Assembly: GCA_025352795.1 (NCBI GenBank)
Contig: JANXSF010000086.1
Span: 1 to 64,000, forward strand
Source: Acidobacteriota bacterium
Lineage (GTDB): Bacteria; Acidobacteriota; Terriglobia; Bryobacterales; Bryobacteraceae
Reading direction: 5' to 3'
Length of the DNA stretch: 64,000 nucleotides
The notes beneath the pieces were generated by a model. That model did not search any database, was not told where the DNA came from, and was given only the letters and a program-made list of their open reading frames with translations. Position numbers and translations under genes: made by a program. Below, piece by piece: positions 51,635 through 61,244 of the stretch (positions are counted from its first letter, which is position 1; each line of letters begins with the position of its first letter).

Positions 51635-54600
51635 ATGCGCTCAAGTCTCGCAGCCCTCGTCGGGGCGGCACTATTTTTAGTGCCCGTTTACGCCCAGGAT
51701 TCCCGTGCGAAAGTTCAAGGCACCGTTACTGACGCTTCACAAGCCGTCATCGCTGGAGCCAGTATCCAACTGCTGAATGAAAATACTGGAGTGCAGGCAA
51801 CTGCAACCACCAATGGATCTGGCCAATATCTTTTTGACTTCGTAATTCCCGGCAACTATCAGGTTACCGTGGAACTGCAAGGATTCAAAAAGTTCATCCA
51901 AAAATCCATTCTGGTGCAGGCCCGTGGCGACATTTCTGTCAACGCGAAATTGGAACTGGGAGCAACGCGAGAATCGGTCACTGTGGAAGCCACGCCGATT
52001 GCGGTGCAATTCAATACATCGACAATGGGTCTGACGTTAGACACCAAGATGACTAACAATTTGCCGATTATCCATCGCAATCCTTTCCTGCTAGCGACAT
52101 TGAACCCGGCTACGGTTTTACGATCATCGACAGAGCAGAGCCCGTTTCACCACTGGGCCGCTTCGCAGATTGACGTGGGCGGCAATACTACAATTAAGAA
52201 CGACATCATTTTGGATGGTTCGCCATCAATGACCACGCAGAAATCCTCCTATACACCGCCGATGGATGCGGTGTCTGAAGTGAATTTGCAACAAAACGCG
52301 GTGGACGCAGAGTTCGGCCATTCAGCGGGTGGCGTGCTTAGTGTTTCCATGAAGTCGGGAACGAATGATTTTCATGGTACGGCTTACTATCTGGGTCGCA
52401 ATCCGGCCATCAATGCATCGGCGAATTCGTTGAACCACACTCCAAATCTTACGCGACAACATACATGGGGAGGCGTGATTGGTGGGCCTGTAAAGAAGAA
52501 CAAGATTTTCAACTTCTTTTCTTATGAAGCATGGCGCACTATCAATCCGTTGACGGTTCAATCTACCTTGCCCACAACTTTGGAACGCGGTGGTGACTTT
52601 TCCAAAACATTTTTAGCGGATGGTTCTATCCGAACCATTTACGACCCCTACACAACCAAGGTTTTGAACAACGTAGCATCGCGGACTCCGTTCGCTGGGA
52701 ACATGATTCCGGCCAGCCGCATTGATCCCACATCGAAGGTGATCCTGGGCGATCTGTACAAACAAAATAACCCAGGCCGTGATCTTTCAGGGTTGAACAA
52801 TTTCGCCACTGATTATGCAAACCGATTTAAGTATTGGAACTTTTCTGATCGGTTGGATTGGAACATTTCAGACCGGTTGAAAGTGTTTGGACGCTACAAT
52901 CAATTCCGCACGTTCACACGTTCTGACGATTACACTGGCGGTTCCCCGGCCTGGGCGGTGGATGGTTCCAAACGCCATGCCCGTAGCTTTTCCGGTGATG
53001 CTGTTTATACTTTGAACGCCACCACATTGCTTAATTTTCGTGGTGCTTACAATGGCATTGTGGATTCCTTTGGTGTGCCGGACAAGACATTGAAAGCCAG
53101 TGACCTGGAACGCTTTTGGCCTGGGAACCCCTATTATAAAGGCTATTTGGGAGATTTGCCGGATATCTATTATCCTGGCGTCACGGTCACTCAGCTCACA
53201 TCTACGGTGTTGGGTAAAGCCAGCTACTGGTTTCAGGAACCGAACAGTTTCAATCTGGAATCGAAAATGTCAAAGAACATTGGACGCCATTACACCAAGT
53301 TTGGTGTGGAGTTTCGCAGGGAAGCTGTGAACGCTGCCCGGCCGCGATTCATGAACTACACGTTTGGTCAAGCCTTGACGGCGGAGACATTCAACAGTCC
53401 CAACACTGCCCGCAATGGCAACGGTTGGGCGACGTTTTTATTGGGTGCTCTGGACAATGGTTCGGACATCCGGTCTATTCCAATTCAACGTCCTCGTAGT
53501 AACTTTTATGGATTATTTTTCCAAGACGATTTCAAGATCAGCCAGAAGTTGACTTTGAACCTGGGCCTTCGCTACGAATACTTCAGCCCATTAACAGACC
53601 CCGATCAACGCCAATCCCGCTTTCTGGATTTAACGCAGCCGATCCCGGAATTTCAGGGTTCGAAGACTCCTGTGTTGCCTGCTTCCGTGACTGCCTTGCG
53701 CACCGCTGCACCCATCTTCAACGGCGCATGGCAATTCACTACAGATAAGAACCCAGGTTCCTGGAATCCGCAAAAGGCGCTGCTGATGCCGCGTATTGGG
53801 TTGGCTTACAAGCTGGATAACAATACGGCGATTCGGGCTGGTTGGGCTCGCTACATTGTGCCATCTACACTTACTGATGGCCTGAACATTTTGGGCAGCT
53901 TAAACCTTCCTGGGTTCGACGCGGCCACCGCTGTTGTTGCCCCCCTGCAAGGTGTACCCCAAGCTTCACTCTCAAATCCATTTCCTGGTGGACTGGTTCC
54001 TGTAACTGGAAAAACTTTTGGAACCTATACAAATTTAGGTGGCCCGGCAACGTGGTATAACCAGAATTTTGATGCTGGAGTCAACGACCGTTTCAACATC
54101 AGCGTGCAGCGTCAACTGCCGGGCAAGATGCTGGCCGACGTCACGTTCTTCATGAATCTGGGACGAAATTCCCCATTCACCAAGGATTACAATTTGGTCG
54201 ATCCTCGAATCGGCTTCAAGAACCAGAACGCCACCACAGCAACGGTCCCAAATCCTTTTTATAATGTTCTTCCAATTGAAAAGATGCCCGGCACATTGCG
54301 CACCCAGGCCACTATTGCAACGGACCAACTGCTGCGTCCATATCCGCAGTATGGTTCGCTGACGGAAAGTCTCATCGGCGGATTGGATAACCGCTACAAG
54401 GCTCTGCAGGTTCAAGTGCAGCGTCCTTTTGTCAACGGATTCAATTTTGTGTTGGGTTACAACTACAACACTGAGAAAAATCAGGAATACTATGACAACG
54501 TAGATTATTTCGACAACAAACTTACCTGGCAGCCGGGTCGCAATCCCAATCAACGATTGACTGCGGCAGCCATTTATGAATTGCCATTTGGCAAGGGCAG

Positions 54601-55066
54601 GAAGTTCATGACTCACTCGCATTCTTTGGTTGACGGAGCGCTGGGTGGCTGGTCGGTGAGCGGTCTTTACCAGATCAACTCTGGCAACTATCTGCGTTTC
54701 GGCGGAATGATTGTGAACGGTGATCCAACCATTGCGACGCCTACTAACGCGCAATGGTTTGACACATCGAAGTTCACCAAAATTGCCGCCTTCACACGAC
54801 GCGACAATCCGTTGCAATATCCCAACGTCAAAGGACCCCGTTACGCCAATACTGATCTTACTCTTGGCAAAGTTTTTCCAATCAAGAAGATTAGTGAAAC
54901 GTTCAAGTTTGAGTTTAAGGTGGAAGCTTACAACCTGACCAACAGCTTCACTGGGGCAGACCCTGGAACGGATGTGAACACAACTTCAACGTTCGGCAAG
55001 ATCACGGCTCAACGGGCCGGTATGCTTGGTCGTCAAATCCAATTCAGTGGGAAGTTTTCCTTTTAG
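51635..55066 (+). CDS. TonB-dependent-receptor-like outer-membrane protein with carboxypeptidase-regulatory domain
   Basis: A 1143-residue outer-membrane protein of the acidobacterial type often labelled Oar-like. A signal peptide (SSLAALVGAALFLVPVYAQ) comes first, then a carboxypeptidase-regulatory/Cna-B-like domain (about 25-110: KVQGTVTDASQAVIAGASI), a plug (about 120-230: GNTTIKNDIILDG, GHSAGGVLSVSMKSGTND) and a long beta-barrel ending in a C-terminal aromatic (QIQFSGKFSF). Such proteins may take up glycans or peptides or act in adhesion. It is monocistronic. A dispersed hairpin repeat follows at 55127-55206. The decayed relative is at 119-565. Confidence 0.9.
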   Translation: MRSSLAALVGAALFLVPVYAQDSRAKVQGTVTDASQAVIAGASIQLLNENTGVQATATTNGSGQYLFDFVIPGNYQVTVELQGFKKFIQKSILVQARGDISVNAKLELGATRESVTVEATPIAVQFNTSTMGLTLDTKMTNNLPIIHRNPFLLATLNPATVLRSSTEQSPFHHWAASQIDVGGNTTIKNDIILDGSPSMTTQKSSYTPPMDAVSEVNLQQNAVDAEFGHSAGGVLSVSMKSGTNDFHGTAYYLGRNPAINASANSLNHTPNLTRQHTWGGVIGGPVKKNKIFNFFSYEAWRTINPLTVQSTLPTTLERGGDFSKTFLADGSIRTIYDPYTTKVLNNVASRTPFAGNMIPASRIDPTSKVILGDLYKQNNPGRDLSGLNNFATDYANRFKYWNFSDRLDWNISDRLKVFGRYNQFRTFTRSDDYTGGSPAWAVDGSKRHARSFSGDAVYTLNATTLLNFRGAYNGIVDSFGVPDKTLKASDLERFWPGNPYYKGYLGDLPDIYYPGVTVTQLTSTVLGKASYWFQEPNSFNLESKMSKNIGRHYTKFGVEFRREAVNAARPRFMNYTFGQALTAETFNSPNTARNGNGWATFLLGALDNGSDIRSIPIQRPRSNFYGLFFQDDFKISQKLTLNLGLRYEYFSPLTDPDQRQSRFLDLTQPIPEFQGSKTPVLPASVTALRTAAPIFNGAWQFTTDKNPGSWNPQKALLMPRIGLAYKLDNNTAIRAGWARYIVPSTLTDGLNILGSLNLPGFDAATAVVAPLQGVPQASLSNPFPGGLVPVTGKTFGTYTNLGGPATWYNQNFDAGVNDRFNISVQRQLPGKMLADVTFFMNLGRNSPFTKDYNLVDPRIGFKNQNATTATVPNPFYNVLPIEKMPGTLRTQATIATDQLLRPYPQYGSLTESLIGGLDNRYKALQVQVQRPFVNGFNFVLGYNYNTEKNQEYYDNVDYFDNKLTWQPGRNPNQRLTAAAIYELPFGKGRKFMTHSHSLVDGALGGWSVSGLYQINSGNYLRFGGMIVNGDPTIATPTNAQWFDTSKFTKIAAFTRRDNPLQYPNVKGPRYANTDLTLGKVFPIKKISETFKFEFKVEAYNLTNSFTGADPGTDVNTTSTFGKITAQRAGMLGRQIQFSGKFSF

Positions 55067-55126
55067 TAGAATGTTGAAGTTGGAATGAAACTTCGCATTT
55101 AGCCCAGCGAAGCGTATCAGGACTTC

Positions 55127-55206
55127 GAAGATACTGCTCCCTTGCAGTCAAGGCTCGGTAAGAAGCATTACGTTACAGAGCCGTGACCGCAAGGGAACGG
55201 TCTTTT
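55127..55206. repeat. Long inverted repeat, copy 2; probable terminator
   Basis: The right arm (55177-55206) differs from the copy at 16731-16760 by two bases. The left arm (55127-55156) pairs with it imperfectly, having drifted at several sites. It lies 60 bp after the stop of the TonB-receptor-like gene and ends in a CTTTT tract, so it can terminate that transcript. Copy 1 is at 16683-16760. Confidence 0.8.
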
Positions 55207-55277
55207 AACTACGGGTTATCCCAGCAGTGGGCAGGGTTGAAAGCCAGATTGAAGTTCATGCAAGATACTGCGAAAAA

Positions 55278-56168
55278 ATGGAGAAGTTCCCGATCTTGAC
55301 CATGGGCCGAACCACATTTCTTGCAGTATTTCTACTGGCCACAACTACTGCAAATGGTCAGTATGCTGGTGCTGATGCCTGTAAGTCTTGTCATCCAAAT
55401 CAATACGCACTGCAATCGCAATCAGGCCATGGCAAGGCCCTTTCCGGAGGTCCTACCCATTGGAACTTCGGTGCGGGGGTGCAGGCTATCACGCCGGTAT
55501 CTAAACTAAACGATGAGTTCTATCTGGAGCATGGTCAAAGTGATTTCAAAGGCGTGAAGGATCGGACACCCGGTCATACGACGTCGAAAGGAGTGCAATA
55601 TCGGATCACCGATCCTGGGTCGCAAATCATGAAGTGCTTTCAGTGCCATTCCACTGGACCCCTCAATCTATCTGCATCCCTAAGTATTGAACCTTCCGAG
55701 CATGGCGTACGTTGCGAGAGCTGCCATGGGCCTGGTACGGCTCATATTGAACAGGGTGGCAGCAAGACAGCCATTTTCAATCCATCGCAATTAAATGCCA
55801 GTGCGATGAACGAATTCTGCGGTAACTGTCATCGCAAACCGGGAGAGGATACTGATTGGACCAAGGCATGGAACACCCGCCATCAGCCGATCTATTTGAA
55901 TCAGAGTACCTGCTTTCAAAAATCGAACGGTGCGTTGAATTGCATCACCTGCCATAAGCCGCATGAATCATTGGTTCGTACAGGATCGGCACTCACAAGA
56001 TACGATGCAATTTGTTCCAGTTGTCATGCCAAGCCGAATCACAAGGCCATAGCTGTTGCTGGGAAAACCTGCACCAGTTGCCACATGCCACAAGTGCGAC
56101 CGCAAGCCAGACTTGCTTTTACCAATCATTGGATTGGGATATATCGCAAGGGCAACTTACGGCCTTAA
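55278..56168 (+). CDS. Secreted seven-heme c-type cytochrome
   Basis: The start may be ATG 55278 or ATG 55302; the latter gives a compact signal peptide (GRTTFLAVFLLATTTANG). The product carries seven CxxCH heme sites: CKSCH, CFQCH, CESCH, CGNCH, CITCH, CSSCH and CTSCH. The layout is like the cytochrome c554/nitrite-reductase-related multiheme group. It should carry electrons in the periplasm. No partner oxidoreductase or maturation gene lies beside it; the next gene is convergent. Confidence 0.88.
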   Translation: MEKFPILTMGRTTFLAVFLLATTTANGQYAGADACKSCHPNQYALQSQSGHGKALSGGPTHWNFGAGVQAITPVSKLNDEFYLEHGQSDFKGVKDRTPGHTTSKGVQYRITDPGSQIMKCFQCHSTGPLNLSASLSIEPSEHGVRCESCHGPGTAHIEQGGSKTAIFNPSQLNASAMNEFCGNCHRKPGEDTDWTKAWNTRHQPIYLNQSTCFQKSNGALNCITCHKPHESLVRTGSALTRYDAICSSCHAKPNHKAIAVAGKTCTSCHMPQVRPQARLAFTNHWIGIYRKGNLRP

Positions 56169-56179
56169 AAGCGTAAAAG

Positions 56180-57136
56180 CTAGCGAAACTTTTCGGTGAT
56201 GGTGACTGAGTCAGTAATGCGGAAACTGATGCGTGTTTCTACCGGCAGCACCGCTGGTTCACCACGGGTTAAAAGTACCACGCCTTCTGCAGCCCCACCT
56301 CCAGCGCCTGCGCCAATGGCCGCACCTTTACCGCCTCCGAAGATGGCACCAAGAGCAGCCCCAACTCCTGCACCGACGGCAACCTTTCCGACGTCTTTCT
56401 TCTTGCTAGAAGGGCCTTCCTTTTCAAACAATGCAGTTTGGATCTTAACCTTCTGGCCATCGGAACTAATAAAGTGAGTTAGCTCCAGTGCAAGGTGGGC
56501 CAAACCTTTCACTTTGCCGGCCCGGGTGACATCTACAATGCGGCCTTCAGCACGAGCTCCCCGTTCCGCAATTACCATGCCGTTGATCACTAACGGTTCA
56601 GAAAGAACGGCAGTGAAGGGGTCGTTCGAAACTTTCTTTTCGCTGGAAATGGCTTCGTTTAATCGGATCGGCAACAGCGTTCCGGCGGTTATAGTAACGG
56701 ATTGCGCTTGCCTTGGTGTCGGGGTGGGGTGGGGATGTTGTTCCGCCACGACGACGGGGGCTGGCACCGCAACCGGTTCCGGCGTTGGCACGTGTTGAGG
56801 AGTTGGTGGCGGTGTGGAAGCTTGCAGTTGTGGTTGCTCATTTACAACCTTTGGTGCTTCAGCGCTAGTCCTCCATTTAGACTGTGGCGAATGCTGCTGA
56901 TGGGCAACCGTCTCGAATCGCTTTGGCTCGATTGATTTAGAGGTAGCCGCCGGTAGTGACGATACTTCAGCCGCGACTGCTGGTGCGTCTTTTAAATTAG
57001 TGGTGATCGGCTCAGGAGCCTTGAGGGATGGTGTCGACGCCTGTCGGTTCGAATAGAAATAGGCCGAGCCGCCAGCAACCACCATCCCTGCTAGAAACCC
57101 GGAAATCATTTTTGTGTTCGAACCATTCTGTTCCAT
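56180..57136 (-). CDS. Membrane-anchored, proline-rich protein with glycine-zipper region
   Basis: A 318-residue protein. A single hydrophobic anchor (SGFLAGMVVAGGSAYFY, residues 12-28) is followed by a Pro/Ala-rich linker to about 145 (TPPPTPQHVPTPEPV) and a beta-rich domain (SVTITAGTLLPIRLNEAISSEK, GMVIAERGARAEGRI). A glycine zipper comes next (VAVGAGVGAALGAIFGGGKGAAIGAGAG), then a short C-terminal strand (ETRISFRITDSVTI). The beta domain resembles the TrbI/VirB10-like fold. Probably reaches across the periplasm; role unknown. Confidence 0.65.
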   Translation of the reverse strand: MEQNGSNTKMISGFLAGMVVAGGSAYFYSNRQASTPSLKAPEPITTNLKDAPAVAAEVSSLPAATSKSIEPKRFETVAHQQHSPQSKWRTSAEAPKVVNEQPQLQASTPPPTPQHVPTPEPVAVPAPVVVAEQHPHPTPTPRQAQSVTITAGTLLPIRLNEAISSEKKVSNDPFTAVLSEPLVINGMVIAERGARAEGRIVDVTRAGKVKGLAHLALELTHFISSDGQKVKIQTALFEKEGPSSKKKDVGKVAVGAGVGAALGAIFGGGKGAAIGAGAGGGAAEGVVLLTRGEPAVLPVETRISFRITDSVTITEKFR

Positions 57137-57195
57137 ATTGATTTAAACGTGACAGGGCGGGGCAAAGTTACGAAAAAATAGGAGAATGGTCTTTG

Positions 57196-58287
57196 ATGGC
57201 CATTGAACGGCTCCCCTGCCCTAACTGCAAAGCTGACATGGAGTTTGACCCGGCCACAGGGGGAATGAAATGTTCCTATTGTGGAACGCGGTCCGACGTG
57301 CAGTCCGATTCCCAACGAATCGTTCATGAAAATCCACTTTCTGCTGAGGCGTTGAAGCCCGATCCGTCGCGAATTCAACGACTTTCAGAAGTTTCTAAAG
57401 AATTCACTTGTACAGGTTGCGGAGCCACAATTCAATTTGATCCGCCACAAGTTGCAGGTTCCTGCCCGTTCTGTGCCGCGAGCATTGTGGCCCAGCCAAA
57501 GGATTCTGACCCTCTGATTGCACCTGACGCTGTGCTTCCTTTTGCCGTGCCCAAGGAGCAAGCGACGGCCAATGTCCGCAACTGGTTGGCATCGCTATGG
57601 TTCGCCCCGGGAGAGTTGGCGGCAATGGCCAGGCCCGAAGGGATCAGAGGAATGTATCTGCCCTTTTGGACATTCGATGCCAAAACCAGCACGCGGTACA
57701 CGGGCCAGCGCGGCCAATATTACTACGAAACGATTCAGGTGCAGGAAAACATTAACGGACAAAATGTTCTGCGCGATGTCCAACAACGGCATACCGCCTG
57801 GCAAAATGCGCAAGGGTCGGTAGGCCTGGCGTTCGACGATGTTTTGGTGCCGGCAGTTCGATCTGTTTCTGTTGATCGATTAAAAAAGCTGGAACCCTGG
57901 AACCTACACAAGTTGAAACCCTACGACACGGCTTTTCTGTCAGGCTTTCAAGCGCAGCGCTATCAGGTGGAACTTGGGGATGGTTTTGGCGCAGGTAAAT
58001 CGATCATGGAACGGGCCATCCAGGACGAGATTCGGCGGGATATTGGTGGTGATGAACAGCAGATTTCGGAATCGGACACGCGCTACGGAAGCTTGACGTT
58101 TAAGCATGTGTTGATGCCGGTCTGGATGGGAGCGTATCGCTTTGAAGGTCGTGTGTTTCAGATGATGGTTAATGCCCAGACCGGTGAAGTGAATGGGGAG
58201 CGTCCGTATAGCAAGGGCAAAGTATTTTTGTTGATCCTGGTCATCCTGCTGCTATTGTTTTTGCTGATTTCACTGGATCACCGCTAA
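57196..58287 (+). CDS. Zinc-ribbon membrane protein, unknown function
   Basis: A 363-residue protein from ATG 57196 with two zinc ribbons (CPNCKADM...CSYCGTRSD and CTGCGATI...CPFCAAS). A domain rich in aromatic residues follows (YLPFWTFDAKTSTRYTGQRGQYY, LVPAVRSVSVDRLKKLEPW), and one C-terminal transmembrane helix (VFLLILVILLLLFLLISL). The order resembles the primosomal-helicase-like/TFIIB-type zinc-ribbon proteins found in many soil bacteria, with no known biochemical role. It precedes the dus gene by 9 bp, so the two may share a transcript. Confidence 0.75.
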   Translation: MAIERLPCPNCKADMEFDPATGGMKCSYCGTRSDVQSDSQRIVHENPLSAEALKPDPSRIQRLSEVSKEFTCTGCGATIQFDPPQVAGSCPFCAASIVAQPKDSDPLIAPDAVLPFAVPKEQATANVRNWLASLWFAPGELAAMARPEGIRGMYLPFWTFDAKTSTRYTGQRGQYYYETIQVQENINGQNVLRDVQQRHTAWQNAQGSVGLAFDDVLVPAVRSVSVDRLKKLEPWNLHKLKPYDTAFLSGFQAQRYQVELGDGFGAGKSIMERAIQDEIRRDIGGDEQQISESDTRYGSLTFKHVLMPVWMGAYRFEGRVFQMMVNAQTGEVNGERPYSKGKVFLLILVILLLLFLLISLDHR

Positions 58288-58296
58288 AATAGAATC

Positions 58297-59322
58297 ATGG
58301 AGGCAACTATCTCATTTCCGAAAAGCTTCAACATTGGCCCCATTCCGATTGCCCCGGCCACTGTTCTGGCACCCATGGCAGGCGTAACCGATACTGTTTT
58401 TCGACGATTGATTCGTGACCAGGGCGGTTGCGGGCTGATCATGACCGAGTTCACCAGTTCGCACGGTGTGGTGGGGACCGATGGCGGTCGTAAAACTACG
58501 CGTAAGGCGCAAAGGTTTGATCAACTGGCTTTTGAACTGGAAGAGCATCCGATTTCCGCGCAACTATTTGGTGCCGACCCGCAGGTGATGTCGGAAGCAG
58601 CGCGTATTTGTCAGGACCTTGGTTTCGACGCCGTGGATATCAACTTTGGATGTCCAGTGAAGAAGGTGGTGCGATGCAATGGAGGGTCTGGTTGCTTGCG
58701 CGATTTACCGCTGGTACGTAATCTGGTTGCCGCGTGTAAATCTGTACTGACCATCCCGCTGACCATGAAATTTCGGGCTGGTTGGAACGATCAGGAACTG
58801 GTGATGGTGGATATGGCGAAGATCGCCGAAGAGGAAGGTTTGGCGGCAGTGGCGCTGCATCCACGAACGCGGGAACAGGGCTACGCCGGTCGGGCTGATT
58901 GGACTCGCATTACGGCCATCAAGCAGGCTGTAAAGATCCCGGTGATTGGTAACGGCGACATTCTTACGCCGGAAGACGCCATGCGCATGGTGAAGGAAAC
59001 TGGCTGCGATGCGGTTATGATTGGCCGCGCCGCTGCATCGAACCCCTGGATTTTCCGGCAGATTCAAGAGTACGTGGCTACTGGTGATTATTTTCAACCC
59101 ACCGAACAAGATCGTTACCAGATGATGAGCACCTACTACCGCATGCTGACGGATGAGGAAGTACCTGAATCTGTGGGCAAGATGAAACAATTTGCCACGT
59201 ACTTTTCCCATGGGGTGCGCAATGGAACAAAGTTGCGGACCCAGATTTACCAATCGCACGATGCCGCGCGGATTCGTGAAATCGTGGATGCATTCTTTGA
59301 AGTGCAATTGGCGGCCGCTTAA
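58297..59322 (+). CDS. dusB: tRNA-dihydrouridine synthase (DusB type)
   Basis: A 341-residue flavin enzyme reducing uridines of tRNA D-loops. Motifs: APMAGVTDTVFRRLIRD at the N-terminus, the catalytic Cys in INFGCPVKKVVR, KFRAGWN, ALHPRTREQGYAG, and VIGNGDILTPEDA. The set fits the DusB/Nifr3 branch. It precedes rnhA by 3 bp, so both are in one operon with the zinc-ribbon gene. Confidence 0.9.
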   Translation: MEATISFPKSFNIGPIPIAPATVLAPMAGVTDTVFRRLIRDQGGCGLIMTEFTSSHGVVGTDGGRKTTRKAQRFDQLAFELEEHPISAQLFGADPQVMSEAARICQDLGFDAVDINFGCPVKKVVRCNGGSGCLRDLPLVRNLVAACKSVLTIPLTMKFRAGWNDQELVMVDMAKIAEEEGLAAVALHPRTREQGYAGRADWTRITAIKQAVKIPVIGNGDILTPEDAMRMVKETGCDAVMIGRAAASNPWIFRQIQEYVATGDYFQPTEQDRYQMMSTYYRMLTDEEVPESVGKMKQFATYFSHGVRNGTKLRTQIYQSHDAARIREIVDAFFEVQLAAA

Positions 59323-59325
59323 ATT

Positions 59326-59769
59326 ATGAAAAAAGTTCAGTTGATCACGGATGGAGCCTGTTCCGGCAACCCCGGGCCTGGCGGATGGGCTTGTGTGATT
59401 CGTTTTGGCGAACACAAGAAAGAAGTTTGGGGTTGTGAGGGCCACACCACTAACAACCGCATGGAAATGATGGCAGCGATCAAAGGCCTGGAAACATTAA
59501 AGGAAAAGTGTGAAGTGCAAATCACCACTGATTCCCAATACGTGATGAAGGGAATCACGGAATGGATCCACGGCTGGAAGCGCAAGGGCTGGGTGACGGC
59601 CAGTAAACAGCCAGTGGTGAACAAGGACCTGTGGATGGATTTGGAGATGCAGACGGAACGTCACCAAACCACATGGGCGTGGACGAAAGGCCATGCTTCG
59701 CATGAGGACAACAATCGTTGTGATGAACTGGCTACGGCTGCGGCTCGTAACCAGACGTTTGGGACTTAG
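59326..59769 (+). CDS. rnhA: Ribonuclease HI
   Basis: A 147-residue RNase HI, removing RNA from RNA-DNA hybrids. The four catalytic acids are D9 (LITDGACSGNPGPGG), E47 (NNRMEMMAAI), D69 (TTDSQYVMKGI) and D133 (NRCDELA). Length and motifs are standard, and the basic protrusion (GWKRKGWVTASKQPV) is present. Last gene of the transcript starting at 57196; no clear terminator follows on this strand. Confidence 0.97.
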   Translation: MKKVQLITDGACSGNPGPGGWACVIRFGEHKKEVWGCEGHTTNNRMEMMAAIKGLETLKEKCEVQITTDSQYVMKGITEWIHGWKRKGWVTASKQPVVNKDLWMDLEMQTERHQTTWAWTKGHASHEDNNRCDELATAAARNQTFGT

Positions 59770-59875
59770 ATGTTTAAACTGAATTCCGAAGTTGAGAGTT
59801 GAGCAGGACAGGTATCGTCGACTGTTGTGATAAGGTTTTGTCTGGAGAACCAATGAAAGCCATTCAAAGGTGTGA

Positions 59876-59899
59876 AAAAAGCCCGCTAGGCGGGCTTGG
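59876..59899 (-). terminator. Leftward terminator downstream of tsaD
   Basis: On the minus strand AAGCCCG and CGGGCTT form a 7-bp stem around CCTAG, followed by a run of T (59880 to 59875). It would end transcripts coming from tsaD, although 260 bp beyond its stop. No T-run follows on the plus strand. Confidence 0.7.
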
Positions 59900-59997
59900 C
59901 AGGCAAAACTGCTTGCACCACAAACACAATTCCAGGTCTAGTGAAAGTTAGTGAAAGTGGCCCAAGGAAGGTTAGTCAAGTGGGGCTGGGAAAGTGG

Positions 59998-60032
59998 GGC
60001 AGGCGATTCCGCCTGCCAGCTCGCTTGCGAGC
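59998..60032. repeat. Two adjacent palindromes (REP-like)
   Basis: GGCAGGCG (59998-60005) pairs with CGCCTGCC (60010-60017) over loop ATTC. One base later GCTCGC (60019-60024) pairs with GCGAGC (60027-60032) over TT. Twin hairpins of this kind are typical of REP elements; only one copy is seen in this window. Confidence 0.55.
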
Positions 60033-60160
60033 GAAGTCTTCATTCCGATTCGCAAAAACCTACATGAAACCAGGCATCAGGTAGCTTTCAACCTTGTCGT
60101 TTTCAGACCCTCTAAAACACCATAAAGCGAAGTCAGTCCCACTAGCTTCGGAATTCAGGT

Positions 60161-61228
60161 TTAAGTCAGTGCCAGATTGGCTTTGGGTTTCAAATCAAAA
60201 TCAGCAAATTCGCGACGGTGGAATTTTGGGAATGCAGCGGCGGCAATCATAGCGGCATTGTCGGTCGAAAGTCCCGGTGTTGGAAAATAGACTGGAATAG
60301 GAAAACCACCACTATGCGCGGCTTGCCTTAAACCGGCATTACAGGCGACACCACCCGATACGATAATGCAGCGGGCGTCGTGTTCTTCAGTCAAGGTATG
60401 CAAGCGCTTTAGAATTTCCTGGATGACGGTGTATTGGAACGACGCGATCACATCAAGCGTTTCTTGAGGAGTGACCGCCAGCCAATCCTGCTTCGATGGA
60501 TGCGGGATTGATTTGAGCAACGCCTTTCTGGCGGCCATTTGAACAGAAAGATCGCGCGCTTCGGTCCAGCGTAGCACTGCGGTTTTGAGACCACTGAAAC
60601 TGAAATCGAGCGGGTTGCCGCTCATCTTCGCCAATGTAAATTTGAAGGCTCGAGGGTTCCCGTGTGGTGCCAAACTGTCCATCACCGGACCACCGGGATA
60701 GCCGAAGCCTAATAGTTTGCCTACCTTATCGAATGCTTCACCTGCTGCATCGTCACGCGTTTTACCTAAGAGCCGATAACTCAAATCTGCATTCGCGAAA
60801 TAGAGATGCGTATGCCCGCCACTGACCACCAAAGCAATGGCTGGCAATTCCACCGCCTGATGTTCCAACAGCACAGCATGAATGTGACCCTCAAGATGGT
60901 TCACACCAATCAAGGGGAGCCCGTGAGCGAAGCAAAGTGACTTGGCGAACGTAATGCCTACCAGCAGTGAGCCGATCAACCCTGGGCCTTCCGTCACGGC
61001 AATGGCCGCAAGGTCCTGCAGCCTGGTTTCCGATTTCAACAATGCCTCTTCCACCACCGGAACAATGGCCCGCAGGTGTTCCCGCGATGCCAGCTCTGGC
61101 ACCACGCCACCATACTTGGCGTGAACATCCAATTGCGAAGCCACCACGCTGGAAAGCACATTCCGCCCATCTTCCACCACTGCTGCAGCCGTTTCATCAC
61201 AAGAAGATTCAATGCCTAAAATTCTCAA
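60161..61228 (-). CDS. tsaD: tRNA N6-adenosine threonylcarbamoyltransferase TsaD
   Basis: A 355-residue TsaD, the catalytic partner of TsaB (31814-32455) in t6A37 synthesis. [15 protein letters not shown], the metal-binding HLEGH in [22 protein letters not shown] and [14 protein letters not shown] are intact. It starts at TTG 61228, supported by CAGGA seven to ten bases upstream. Its start is only 16 bp from the divergent queA start, also TTG. Confidence 0.95.
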   Translation of the reverse strand: MRILGIESSCDETAAAVVEDGRNVLSSVVASQLDVHAKYGGVVPELASREHLRAIVPVVEEALLKSETRLQDLAAIAVTEGPGLIGSLLVGITFAKSLCFAHGLPLIGVNHLEGHIHAVLLEHQAVELPAIALVVSGGHTHLYFANADLSYRLLGKTRDDAAGEAFDKVGKLLGFGYPGGPVMDSLAPHGNPRAFKFTLAKMSGNPLDFSFSGLKTAVLRWTEARDLSVQMAARKALLKSIPHPSKQDWLAVTPQETLDVIASFQYTVIQEILKRLHTLTEEHDARCIIVSGGVACNAGLRQAAHSGGFPIPVYFPTPGLSTDNAAMIAAAAFPKFHRREFADFDLKPKANLALT

Positions 61229-61244
61229 ATTGTTATCCTGAAAG

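Larger units (their letters stand above)
59770..60160. other. 391-bp region with terminator and palindromic repeats, no gene
   Basis: Between rnhA and tsaD, which converge, no reliable gene is seen. It holds a leftward terminator (59876-59899), a tandem AGTGAAAGT repeat near 59940-59960 and two adjacent palindromes at 59998-60032. An open stretch at 59896-60084 lacks coding character. Confidence 0.6.

Noticed and set aside
59896-60084. Possible 62-residue gene in the rnhA-tsaD gap
   Set aside because: It spans palindromes and short repeats and has no credible start or conserved motif.
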